Below are positions 55,360 to 64,000 of a stretch of 64,000 nucleotides of DNA, one piece after another (position 1 is the first letter of the stretch; each line of letters opens with the position of its first letter). The position numbers and the translations under genes were made by a program. A model generated the notes under the pieces. The model saw nothing but the letters and a program-made list of their open reading frames with translations, made no database searches and was not told the DNA's origin. This stretch comes from Colias croceus (lineage: Eukaryota; Arthropoda; Insecta; Lepidoptera; Pieridae), in contig NC_059541.1 of NCBI RefSeq assembly GCF_905220415.1, positions 2,182,501-2,246,500 on the forward strand. Direction: 5' to 3'.

Positions 55360-58300
55360 TTATTATGTATCTCAATTCCATAATACACGGGTACCATCAT
55401 AAGGAAGGTACCCGGTCCTTTGGAAGGCTTACGTGGGGACACGGATCCAACACGCAGAGGCCCTTTCGAGAACTTTACTGTGTTGTGGGACACCAGCCGC
55501 AGCCTGCCCATGACTGCACTATAGAGATACAGCCCTGGGCAGTCCGCGGCCGATGTAGGACTATTGCAAGATAAGGAAACAAAATAAACTGGGCTATGGA
55601 AAGGGATGTTAATGGACCGGAATTTAGGACTATGGAAGACTATGGCACCTGCCTTTCTACTAAAATATAGCAAAAAATTGTTGGCAGGTGGTGACTCGCC
55701 CTCTCACTGTATGGGCCCCCGAAATAAGTCGCTGCAATAGTGCGACAAGGGGGCAACATATTGTGAGCAGCTAAGGGTGGAGAGGCGTCCCTGGACTTTA
55801 AACTCCGATCACGCGCTCCCTGAGGGTCCAGCATCACGTGCCCACTCGCCACTTACGATTCACATCCACCCTTCGAGCTAAAAGCTCTCGCGACTCCACT
55901 CTGGCCGGCCGGTTAAGGCAAGCCAGAGGTGGGGGTCCTGTCCTCGTCAAGCTTCACTCCGACCGGCCGGTGAAGGCAAGCCGGAGATGAAGACAGGGGC
56001 CTCCCCCGGGAGCACTCGGTTCCCGCGGGGTCGCTACTCCCCGACACCCCGCCACAAGGTGTCCTGCGGGTTGACTGATTGCACGGGTGGAATATCTGTT
56101 CCAACCGTGGGCGATGGGGTCGTCACATATAATTATTATTTTTTATTTGCGTATTTATATCTCAGCATAAATGCTGGTAGCAGCCACATTTACGGGCGGA
56201 AACCAAGTAAATGCAGCATTTGTAATTTATTTATATGTGTCTGTGTGTCTGTCAAGTATTGTCATTTTCTTCTATTTGGAGGAATCTTCTTACTATTCTG
56301 CATGTGTTAAGTATGACTGCTTTTTGTAGTTGAATAAATACGGTTTCTTCTAGATGAATTTGTTTTAGACTTTGTTTTAAATGTTTGGGAATAACACCGG
56401 TAGTAGAAAGAACTATTGGTACAATGTATACTTTATCTTGTCTCCAAATTCGTACTACTTCTTCTTTTAGATCATTATATTTATTAATTTTTTCAGATAT
56501 TGTTTTTTGTATATTATGCGTATTTGGAACTGCTATATCGATGAGGTAAGTTGTTTTATTTCTTTTGTCTTGTAAAGTTATATCCGGTCTGTTAAAATGA
56601 ATTGTCCTATCTGTAAGTATGGCGCGGTCGTAATATAGTTTATAATGATCGTTTTCTAGGACAGTTTCTGGTGTGTATTTGTAGTATGGCGTGTTTGTGT
56701 TGTGTATGAGTTTGTGTTTGATTGCAAGTTTTTGATGAATGATATTGCTTACCTGATTATGTCTGTGAGTGTAGTCTGTTTGTGTTAGTGTTGTGCATGC
56801 TCCCGTAATGTGCTGTATGGTTTCTGATTGAATGTTGCATTTGCGGCATTTATCATTTGCTATTGTAGGGTCTTTGATGATATATTTTCGGTAATTTCTT
56901 GTGTTGATTATCTGGTCCTGAATTGCTATCATGAATCCTTCGGTTTCCGGGAAAAGATTACCTATTTTAAGCCATTTATTTGATGCTATTGTATCTATGT
57001 GTGGTTGTGCCAGGTCATGAGGGTGTCGCCCATGTAAGACTTTTTTTCGCCAATCTTCGATCTTTCGTTTAGTAGGATCTGCATCTATATTTGGTATATC
57101 TGTGTTTTCAATTAAGTTAAGTGGTGTGTATTTATGATCGTGTTGGAGAATGGTCTGGTGTATGCTACTGGTGCGGGATTTAGATTGGAAAAATATTTTT
57201 AGTTTGGATATTTGTTTCTTCCAGAGATGTCGGATATCTATTAAGCCCCTGCCTCCATGTTCTCTTTTGATAGTAAGCCTTTCTATTGCAGATTTAGGAT
57301 GTAAGTTGTTATATTTTGTGAGTATCGTTCGCGTATTACGTTCTATTGTTTCTATATTAGTTTTACTCCACTTAATTATTCCAAATGAATAAGTCAATAT
57401 CGGTATTGCGTACGTGTTAATGGATTTTATTAAAGCCTTGCCTGAAAGTTGTGTTTTACAAAGTAAACTTAATCTCTTTTTATATTCTGTAATTAAAGTC
57501 TTTTTAATAGTTGAGTGGTCTAGTCCTTTTAATTGCTTATATCCTAAATATTTATAGAGGTCAGTGGGTTCAATTGCTGCTATTGTTTCTCCGTTTTCAA
57601 TTTCATAGTCTCCAGGGCGGACTTTACCTTTTATTATATGTAATGTCTTACACTTATCTAAACCGAATTCCATTTTAATATCTTTACTAAATCGAGCCGT
57701 AATATCTACAAGCTTTTTCATATCTCTGTCGGATTTTGCATAAAGTTTAATGTCGTCCATGTATATAAGATGCGATATAACAGTTTCTTCTACGTTTCGT
57801 TTGAAGTAATAACCAGCTTTAGAATTTTGTAGTAGATGTGATAACGGATTTAAAGCTAGGCAGAACCACATGGGACTCAAGGAATCACCTTGGTATATAC
57901 CTTTTCTAATAAATATTTCTCTAGTGGAAATATTAATGTGATGTGTGCTGAGATGAAGTGTGGTCTTCCATTGTGTCATTATGTTCTGTAAGAAATCTAC
58001 CAGTTTTGAGTTTACTTTATACATTTTTAGTATTTGTATTAACCAGGTGTGCGGAATACTGTCAAAAGCTTTTTTATAATCGATATATGTACAGTGTAAG
58101 TTTCTATTTTTTGTGGTTGCATGTTTATGAATTGTAGAATCTATAATAAGCTGTTCCTTACATCCCATGTGACCCCGCCTACAGCCCTTTTGCTCTTCTG
58201 CTATAATGTTGTAGCGTTCGATATGCGAATTGATTTTTACTGTAATAGCTGATGTCAATATTTTATAAATTGTTGGCAAGCAGGTGATAGGTCTGTACTG

Positions 58301-60318
58301 AGAAGGTAACGGGGAATAGTCTGTTTTCGGGAGCATATATGTTATTCCAGTTGTAATAAATTCGGGTATATTCTGATGTCCTTTTATAATATCACTTAAA
58401 TTTTTAGCTAATGATTTGTGCAAGACGATAAGTTTTTTATACCAGTAATTATGAATTCTATCTACACCGGGTGACTTCCAATTGTGTAATCTAGCTGTTA
58501 TGTTTCTAATATCGGCTTCAGTAATTTCGACAAACTCCATTTCTTCTATTGAACTCCATTTTTCTGTTTCTTCACTTATCCAATCAGCTTTGTCATTATG
58601 TTCCACTTGCTGCTCCCAAATACCCGCCCAAAAATCTTCTAACTGTTGTACTGTGGGTATATTTTGATTATCTTCTCTGTGTATACCTGTTTTCGGCTTC
58701 TGCAAGTTTCTATAAAATTGTTTTTCATTTGTTGCAAACATCTTATTGTCATTCTTTCTCTGTTGTGCTTTTTTATATCTTTTTAATCTATGAACTTTAA
58801 GTGCTAGCTTTTGTTTAAGAGTATCTAAGAATTCTTCTGGTTTTTTATTATTGTTTTCATGTCTGGTATGTGTGAGTCTTGTTTTAAATATAGCTTCTAC
58901 TTTTTTAACTAATTTTTTAGACCTATTATTATTTATATATTGTGTAAGGCGGCCACAATCTGCTCTTAACTTTTCAATATCCTTTTCTAGTCTTATTTCC
59001 CAGGGAGGTTTCCTATAATTTTTTGATTTGGCGTCCTGGCGGTTATTGATAATTTTATAGTTTAGTTTCTCTGATATTACTAGAGCTGTGCAATATATAA
59101 TTGTATGGATATCTTTTAGTTGTAACTCATCATTAATAAACTGTCCCAGTATCTGGCTGTTAAATATTTTTACAAGTTGATCAAGTTGAGGACTATATCT
59201 TAGTTTAGGCAGTTTTGGTCTTACTGTTGGGTCTATTTCAGAATATTGCGTTTGTACTTCTCTAAATTTGTCGTATAAATCTTGAACGAGTTCATTTTCT
59301 GTCATATTATTGTTATCTGTTCGAATTACGGTGTCGTTTTCTAATGTAAGTGTTGTGCTTTCTGTTTGTGTAAATATATGTGAAGATTGTGTGGGTGATT
59401 GAGATAGCGAGTAAGTAGATAATATCATATTGTCCGTCGGGGTATATATTGGTGCGATCAGTTCATTAGTTTCTGTGTTTTGAATTTCTGTTTGTAGTTT
59501 CACTTGTACTTCTTCTTTTAATCGGTTCAGCGTCTCTTGGTCCAGTAGTTTATTTCTTACTATAGTTCTCCTTTGATCAGAAATTCTTTGCTCTGACACG
59601 TTTATTTCTGGGTATTCTTGTGTGAAAAGTTCATGAAGTTGTTTCCTATATATAGTAAAATCTGTTTCTAATTTAGTTATATAGTAGTAAGTGCGCATGA
59701 TAAATATGTTTACATCTTTGCTCCATCGCATGCGCACTCTTGGTTTTCCAGCTTTGGTGGACGCAGGTAAAAAGGCGTTAGCCTCCCGCGCAACATCCAA
59801 AGTCGGTGTGGGGGAACACGGATTTAAACAAGTAGTAGATGGTGACGACGATGCGGAAGGTGTGTATGATATTGTGCTTGGGCTATATGGTTCTTCTGGG
59901 GTATTCGCTCTGTCAGTCGGTGCGTCATTTTCGTCGTAGTGTTCGGCTGTAGTATTTTTATCGGTAGAAGCCCGCCTGCTCAGCTCCTCACCGCTGACGG
60001 TTCGCATGCTGAAACACCCAGCGTCAGCTCCAGGTGTGCCCCGGCGATCGCCCCCGGGCAGCGACCCTATACGTTTTCTTTTAGATAATCTAGTCTCCAT
60101 ATTAAATTCAAAAATCTCAAATGTTAAATGGGTAGTTGGGACCGTTGGTTGAGAAGGGTAATGCCGAGATGTTGTGGCTATTTTGGGTCTCACCTGCTTT
60201 TTTTTTTTTTTTTTTTTTTTTTCACAGGGTATAGTCAAGTTGGTAGTGACTATCAATTAAATGATCATGCCTTCCCGTAAGCCCCCCCCACCACGACAAG
60301 GTGGTCCCGTGGGGGGGT
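55360..60318 (-). mobile_element. Dong/R4-type non-LTR retrotransposon, near full length
   Basis: Orientation is minus. It starts near TTACCCCCCCACGGGACCAC at 60318, has a poly(A)-like run inside the 5' leader (60198-60222), one long ORF and a GC-rich 3' region of about 890 bp to about 55360. TAATAATAA-type repeats flank both ends. Dong elements of Bombyx insert in (TAA)n, which fits. The 3' region from about 56130 to 55360 has its own sharp GC shift, and ATAATTATTATT at 56130-56143; it could be a separate inserted element. Confidence 0.72.
56252..60100 (-). CDS. Dong/R4-type retrotransposon polyprotein, 1282 aa
   Basis: The first suitable ATG is at 60100 (METRLSKRKRIGSLPGG); the frame is open further upstream only through the A-rich leader. 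An N-terminal Myb-like region has RMRWSKDVNIFIMRTYYYIT. A reverse transcriptase follows, with SPGVDRIHNYWYKKL, GDSLSPMWFCLALNPLSHLL and YMDD at about residue 779. Near 1084 is a CCHC motif, CRKCNIQSETIQHITGAC. It is followed by a restriction-like endonuclease region (RPDITL..TYLIDIAVP, about 1170-1190). This order is that of site-selective REL-endonuclease LINEs. No stop or frameshift is visible, so it may be functional. Confidence 0.88.
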   Translation of the reverse strand: METRLSKRKRIGSLPGGDRRGTPGADAGCFSMRTVSGEELSRRASTDKNTTAEHYDENDAPTDRANTPEEPYSPSTISYTPSASSSPSTTCLNPCSPTPTLDVAREANAFLPASTKAGKPRVRMRWSKDVNIFIMRTYYYITKLETDFTIYRKQLHELFTQEYPEINVSEQRISDQRRTIVRNKLLDQETLNRLKEEVQVKLQTEIQNTETNELIAPIYTPTDNMILSTYSLSQSPTQSSHIFTQTESTTLTLENDTVIRTDNNNMTENELVQDLYDKFREVQTQYSEIDPTVRPKLPKLRYSPQLDQLVKIFNSQILGQFINDELQLKDIHTIIYCTALVISEKLNYKIINNRQDAKSKNYRKPPWEIRLEKDIEKLRADCGRLTQYINNNRSKKLVKKVEAIFKTRLTHTRHENNNKKPEEFLDTLKQKLALKVHRLKRYKKAQQRKNDNKMFATNEKQFYRNLQKPKTGIHREDNQNIPTVQQLEDFWAGIWEQQVEHNDKADWISEETEKWSSIEEMEFVEITEADIRNITARLHNWKSPGVDRIHNYWYKKLIVLHKSLAKNLSDIIKGHQNIPEFITTGITYMLPKTDYSPLPSQYRPITCLPTIYKILTSAITVKINSHIERYNIIAEEQKGCRRGHMGCKEQLIIDSTIHKHATTKNRNLHCTYIDYKKAFDSIPHTWLIQILKMYKVNSKLVDFLQNIMTQWKTTLHLSTHHINISTREIFIRKGIYQGDSLSPMWFCLALNPLSHLLQNSKAGYYFKRNVEETVISHLIYMDDIKLYAKSDRDMKKLVDITARFSKDIKMEFGLDKCKTLHIIKGKVRPGDYEIENGETIAAIEPTDLYKYLGYKQLKGLDHSTIKKTLITEYKKRLSLLCKTQLSGKALIKSINTYAIPILTYSFGIIKWSKTNIETIERNTRTILTKYNNLHPKSAIERLTIKREHGGRGLIDIRHLWKKQISKLKIFFQSKSRTSSIHQTILQHDHKYTPLNLIENTDIPNIDADPTKRKIEDWRKKVLHGRHPHDLAQPHIDTIASNKWLKIGNLFPETEGFMIAIQDQIINTRNYRKYIIKDPTIANDKCRKCNIQSETIQHITGACTTLTQTDYTHRHNQVSNIIHQKLAIKHKLIHNTNTPYYKYTPETVLENDHYKLYYDRAILTDRTIHFNRPDITLQDKRNKTTYLIDIAVPNTHNIQKTISEKINKYNDLKEEVVRIWRQDKVYIVPIVLSTTGVIPKHLKQSLKQIHLEETVFIQLQKAVILNTCRIVRRFLQIEENDNT

Positions 60319-60442
60319 AATTATTATTATTATTATGTTATTATTGACGTACGTCAATACTATTCACTGTCGTTTTGCGTCGTGCATCGTGTATGACCTT
60401 GGCGGGACGTACAGCCAAATGGACCGTGAATAAGGCGCTTTA

Positions 60443-62173
60443 GTTAGTATATTATTATGTAAAATTAGACTTTACGTATTCTACGTACCTATACCCAAAA
60501 CAAATTATACCGTTTGACCTCATTCTATTCGCAGATAAGGATTAAAGTTACAGCTCACTCATAAAATGTTAATTCATATCAACGCAGAACGACTAAATAT
60601 TATTTCAGACCTGCATAAAATTACGACAATCAGGATAAAGTCAACACGAAGCAGACGTTGTACAAACAAACAAACTTAGTCTCATTATGTATTTAACGCG
60701 GTTGTATTAACTGTTAACGGTCAAATGAGTGTCAAAGTTTGTAACTTTCTATGTTATAATTATATGATATTGATTATTGGTACTAGGAATTGTTGGGTTT
60801 GGTTTAGAGTTTAATAAGAGCTTTAATAAAAAGGCTTTTGACTGAATATGATTATTGTAGAATTTAATTATTTTACAAGATTTTCAATTCCGAACTTATA
60901 TATATACGAGTGTCAGGATGTGTTTCTGTCATGTGTGTATACGTTTTTTGAAATCTATCTTAAATTTTCTTGAGTCTAAAATAATTTAATGCGAAAATTT
61001 ATTACCAACAAGTCTCGGATGCACCCGAGTTATAAATAAATAAATATATTTAATACATATAATATAATTTATAGTTAACCTGGTATAACACTGATAAGAT
61101 ATACAGCCTATTATAATATAGGTCTAGGAAAAATTGGATATTCATAGTAATGCTATCATTACAAAAACATGAGTAGATAAGTAAATTACAATACTTAAAT
61201 AATACATTGAACGTGGTTATAATTATATAGAAATGTAGAGTCCACAGCTTACAATATTTTTTACTATGTTTCAGGAGAGCCTTCTCAACACGTATCCGAG
61301 ATAAATAAATCTTCAGATCAATCACACGAAACTTTGCGCACATTAAGACGCACGTGCGCCACTGACCCAATTTACAAAGCATGCCATCCACCGTCACCAT
61401 ATAAAAAATGAATGTTTTTAATTTATTAGACAACAATATTCTACGCTGCATTCACAAATCCCCTTCCTCGTTTCCTAGCTCAATGAACTCACTGAGGTGC
61501 AATTCCTTTGTATGTATTGACAGAATATGCGACATGTAATTTTCCAAATGGAATACAACTACGTCATAAATACTAGATGTTATGGATGGGATAATGTAGC
61601 TCTTTGGTGTTTCGTTGCAAAGATAATTTGAGCAAACTAAAGCTTGGCTTAGGAAGCAATACTGTTTATCATCACATTACAGTATATATTATTACAGCTA
61701 TAGCATAGCATAGCAGCAGAATACTACAATTTTTAGCGATTTTTATTCTTATCAAAAGTGTATTAGCTTAAATTATAATGCTATATTTATTCCCATTTCA
61801 GGGTTGCAGCCTTCCTCTGTAGGTCCAGAAGACAGATCAGAGGTGGATTATGGGCAAGTGCGTGTTGGCAGATTTAATATGTCGTCGAACACAGTTTTTT
61901 TCAATGTCGGTTCTTGAACGTGCTGGTTTCCTGAAACAAAACACTACACTTAAATATGCAGTAGATACAATTAATCGAGACTAACACAGAAGAGCTCAAC
62001 TGGCAGTCGCAGTAAGTGATCTCTTCTAGACAACTTGGTGATAAAGAATAAGTATGGCAACTTTCCTCGCGATGTTTCGATGTGAATCATTTAGAGTTGC
62101 CTGTAAAAAATCTGCATACAATAGAATGTATATGTGTATTCCGTCTGTAACCACTCTGAGTAATGAGTCTCTT
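60443..62173. other. AT-rich intergenic DNA, no recognised gene
   Basis: The longest frame (61050-61451 minus, 133 codons) is AT-driven, with no domain I know. Isolated (TAGCA)n-like bases at about 61690 are too short to call. Confidence 0.5.
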
Positions 62174-62985
62174 CTTAGATTAAGGATTGGTCTCCGCGCG
62201 CGCTACGACTAGATACCGCCGGCGTACTCGAAAAATGCGGCAACTAAAAGTACGCCGAAATCGGCGTACCCGAGCCAGTCGTGTCACAAGCATTGTGTAG
62301 AGAGGGCGTACCGATAGTTTCTAAAGATTTTGGACAAAACCTGAAGTAAAATGCCTGTTTGTGCCATAAAACTGTTTAAAAAAAATACAACAAATAATAA
62401 GAAAGACACTGGGATTACGTACCATCAGGAATAATCGTATTATTCAATATTTCACCTGTACTTTGAAAATGTTGTTTACGAAAATACGACGCCATTTAGT
62501 GTTGCCGTACTGCATATCCCAAAAACACACTTTTAATTTGAACTTATTTTATTCATAATGTTATTTTTTTCAATACTATTACTAACGCATATTATAAAAA
62601 AAATGATAATAACAATAATTTATTTCTGTCTGACTCATATATTATATGTTATTTTTTTTATTACCGCTTTTTTACTTTTAAAAAACCTTTGTGATAGTAT
62701 AGTGGCATCGCAAGTGGATTTGAGTCACATGTTCATGGGTTCGATTCCCGGCAAGGCCAAAATGAAATAAAAATATTTTTCAAACTTCTTTCCAAGATAG
62801 CCCATTTCCCATTTATGGGGTAAAATTTATGTAGCTGGCAGTACAATTCTTCACACACACTAGCGTCCTTACAAATCGCCTTACACACACTACAGAACTG
62901 AGTTGCCGCACTCACGGAGCTATTGTTTTTAGGTGGAGCGGTATCTAGTCGTAGCGCGCGCGCGGAGACCAATCCATAATCTAAG
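62174..62985. mobile_element. inverted-repeat DNA element with THAP-like remnant
   Basis: Ends CTTAGATTAAGGATTGGTCT and, reversed, CTTAGATTATGGATTGGTCT continue inward as CCGCGCGCGCTACGACTAGA on both sides. GAGTCTCTT flanks both ends (62165-62173 and 62986-62994). It is 812 bp. Inside, at 62351, a frame reads MPVCAIKLFKKNTTNNKKDT then GITYHQE-stop, like the start of a THAP zinc finger with one Cys replaced. THAP plus 8- to 9-bp duplication could indicate a P-type element, but no catalytic core is present. Confidence 0.7.
62697..62765 (+). repeat. tRNA-like SINE head fragment
   Basis: A B-box-like GGGTTCGATTCCC at 62737-62749 follows an A-box-like TAGTGGCATCG. It lies inside the THAP-bearing element, followed by AAATGAAATAAAAAT. 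It may be a short SINE insertion. Confidence 0.45.
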
Positions 62986-63384
62986 GAGTCTCTTATTTAT
63001 TGTCGCGTTTATGGAAGGGGAGACGTGCTGAAATTAAATGAATTCATGACCACAGAGTAAAAATATTCTGCTATATTATCATTAAGTATTAAGCGTTAAT
63101 TTGTTAAATTAAGTTATCACCTTGTCAGAAATCTATTTCATACATTATGAGAAGTATCTAAAGAGATAATATCAAGATTTACTACTGCAGACTTTAAGAA
63201 ATATATTTTTTTAACATGACTTAAATAATAATTATAAGATGATTTTTGTAGTGAATCATATTCCAGTAGGTACATAGTTTTACGTACTGGATTGTACGTA
63301 CTGGACTGGTAGTATATAACATAAATCAGTATTACGTTATTATAACGCACATTTGTTATAGTTTTTTTTTTTAATAAAAATAAA

Positions 63385-63610
63385 ATGTGTGCGTGTACTA
63401 GTGTACTAGTGTACACAAGTAAGAAGTGAAACTTCTATATGACCTTACTTTTCAAAAAAAAAAATTTCTGTATGCAACTTTACAGAAATACGTCGAATCA
63501 CACGTGGTAGGGATACGAAAAAGATGGCGCGTAACGGAAAAATGTCACGCGTAGGTAACGAAAAAATGTTACACTAATTTTTTTTCCAACCCCGATAAAG
63601 AATTTTCACT
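63385..63610. repeat. interspersed repeat (copy 2 of 1937-2135)
   Basis: It shares AAGAAGTGAAACTTCT, AACGGAAAAATGTCACGCGT and ACAGAAATACGTCGAAT with the copy in the first complete Gr gene. Confidence 0.6.
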
Positions 63611-63724
63611 TCAAAGATTCTTATAAATAAAGATTTATAAGAGTCAGCACGGTCTTAGATAGACGCCACCCATTAAACCTAACCTAAAAATACATAGAAA
63701 TTAATTATATTCATCCTTTACAAA

Positions 63725-63945
63725 CTCAAACAAACAAACTCAAACATTTATTTATTCAATTAGACTTCTTTCAGAAGCACTTTTGAAACGTCATTACATA
63801 TTTTAACATTTACCACCGATTCGGAAAGCAGTATCTACGGAGAAGAATCGGCAAGAAACTCCATAGTTGCTCTTTTTAATCATGTCAGTTTTATAATTTA
63901 ATTTTAAAAAATACATAATATGTACATTATGTATTTTGTAAAATT
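63725..63945. repeat. interspersed repeat (copy 2 of 9690-9900)
   Basis: Nearly the same sequence as in the Gr intron at 9.7-9.9 kb, including ACCACCGATTCGGAAAGCAG. The final bases hold ATACATAATATGTACATTAT, a short palindrome. Confidence 0.6.
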
Positions 63946-64000
63946 AAAAGGGACATAAATATTAAATATACAAGAAACAAAGTATCTCAGAATGTCGATT

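Larger units (their letters stand above)
55304..60442. mobile_element. palindromic MITE interrupted by a Dong/R4-type element
   Basis: Left half (55304-55366): AAGTGCCTTGTTCACGGTC, then AAACGACAGTGAATAGTATT and GACGTACG. Right half (60318-60442) has the same in reverse: GACGTACGTCAATACTATTC to GGACCGTGAATAAGGCGCTT. The halves would pair as one hairpin. The right half has about 40 bp more (near 60375-60418). The retroelement lies between them at TAA-rich sequence. Confidence 0.65.

Noticed and set aside
61050..61451. 133-codon open frame as a novel gene
   Set aside because: AT-rich with no motif, no clear start context and no splice partners; expected by chance at this base composition.

Overview
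The window looks like lepidopteran (moth or butterfly) nuclear DNA. It is AT-rich, carries GT-AG introns of 50 to 600 bp, and is dense in repeats typical of Lepidoptera: Helitrons ending in a GC hairpin plus CTAG, tRNA-derived SINEs, a Dong/R4-type non-LTR element in a (TAA)n target, and (CCTAA)n insect telomere-type repeats. I cannot name the species.

The host content is a tandem array of gustatory receptor (Gr) genes, all on the minus strand. Seven share one four-exon plan: exon 1 of 630-639 bp, exon 2 of 79 bp, exon 3 of 156 bp and exon 4 of 179 or 191 bp. Each encodes 348-353 residues and ends in a variant of the Gr TM7 signature, NYFICMLQF. Complete models lie at 1411-3072, 5634-8091, 8909-11033, 14459-16105, 17551-19235, 27430-29578 and 45798-47896. 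An eighth gene is cut by the left edge (1-560). A divergent ninth Gr with the same layout lies at 50272-52391. Broken copies lie at 3703-4065, 11581-12875, 19835-27265 (split), 30626-42869 (split) and 48500-48779. The array grew by local duplication: 14.4-16.1 and 17.5-19.2 kb form one pair, and 26.8-29.9 and 42.3-48.2 kb form another that also includes a neighbouring pseudogene.

Mobile DNA makes up much of the rest. At 20.2-26.8 kb a 6.6-kb composite interrupts a Gr pseudogene between two TTAA motifs. It contains inverted arrays of a ~100-bp repeat, a GC-rich poly(A)-tailed retroelement and telomere-type repeats. At 31.2-41.6 kb a minus-strand Ty3/gypsy element sits in exon 3 of a Gr pseudogene (TSD CATT). 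A second, intact plus-strand Ty3/gypsy element is nested in its 3' LTR (TSD ACGT). At 43.8-45.7 kb a DNA transposon with 29-bp inverted repeats (Sola-like, tentative) is flanked by ATAC, and its empty site survives in the paralogous segment. At 55.3-60.4 kb a Dong/R4-type element with an open 1282-residue frame is inserted in a palindromic MITE. At 62.2-63.0 kb an 812-bp inverted-repeat element holds a THAP-like remnant.

The Gr genes share function by family only (seven-transmembrane ligand-gated chemoreceptor subunits); nothing in the sequence shows their ligands. The duplications and insertions give a relative history of the locus, because several insertions can be compared with uninterrupted paralogous sites in the same window.
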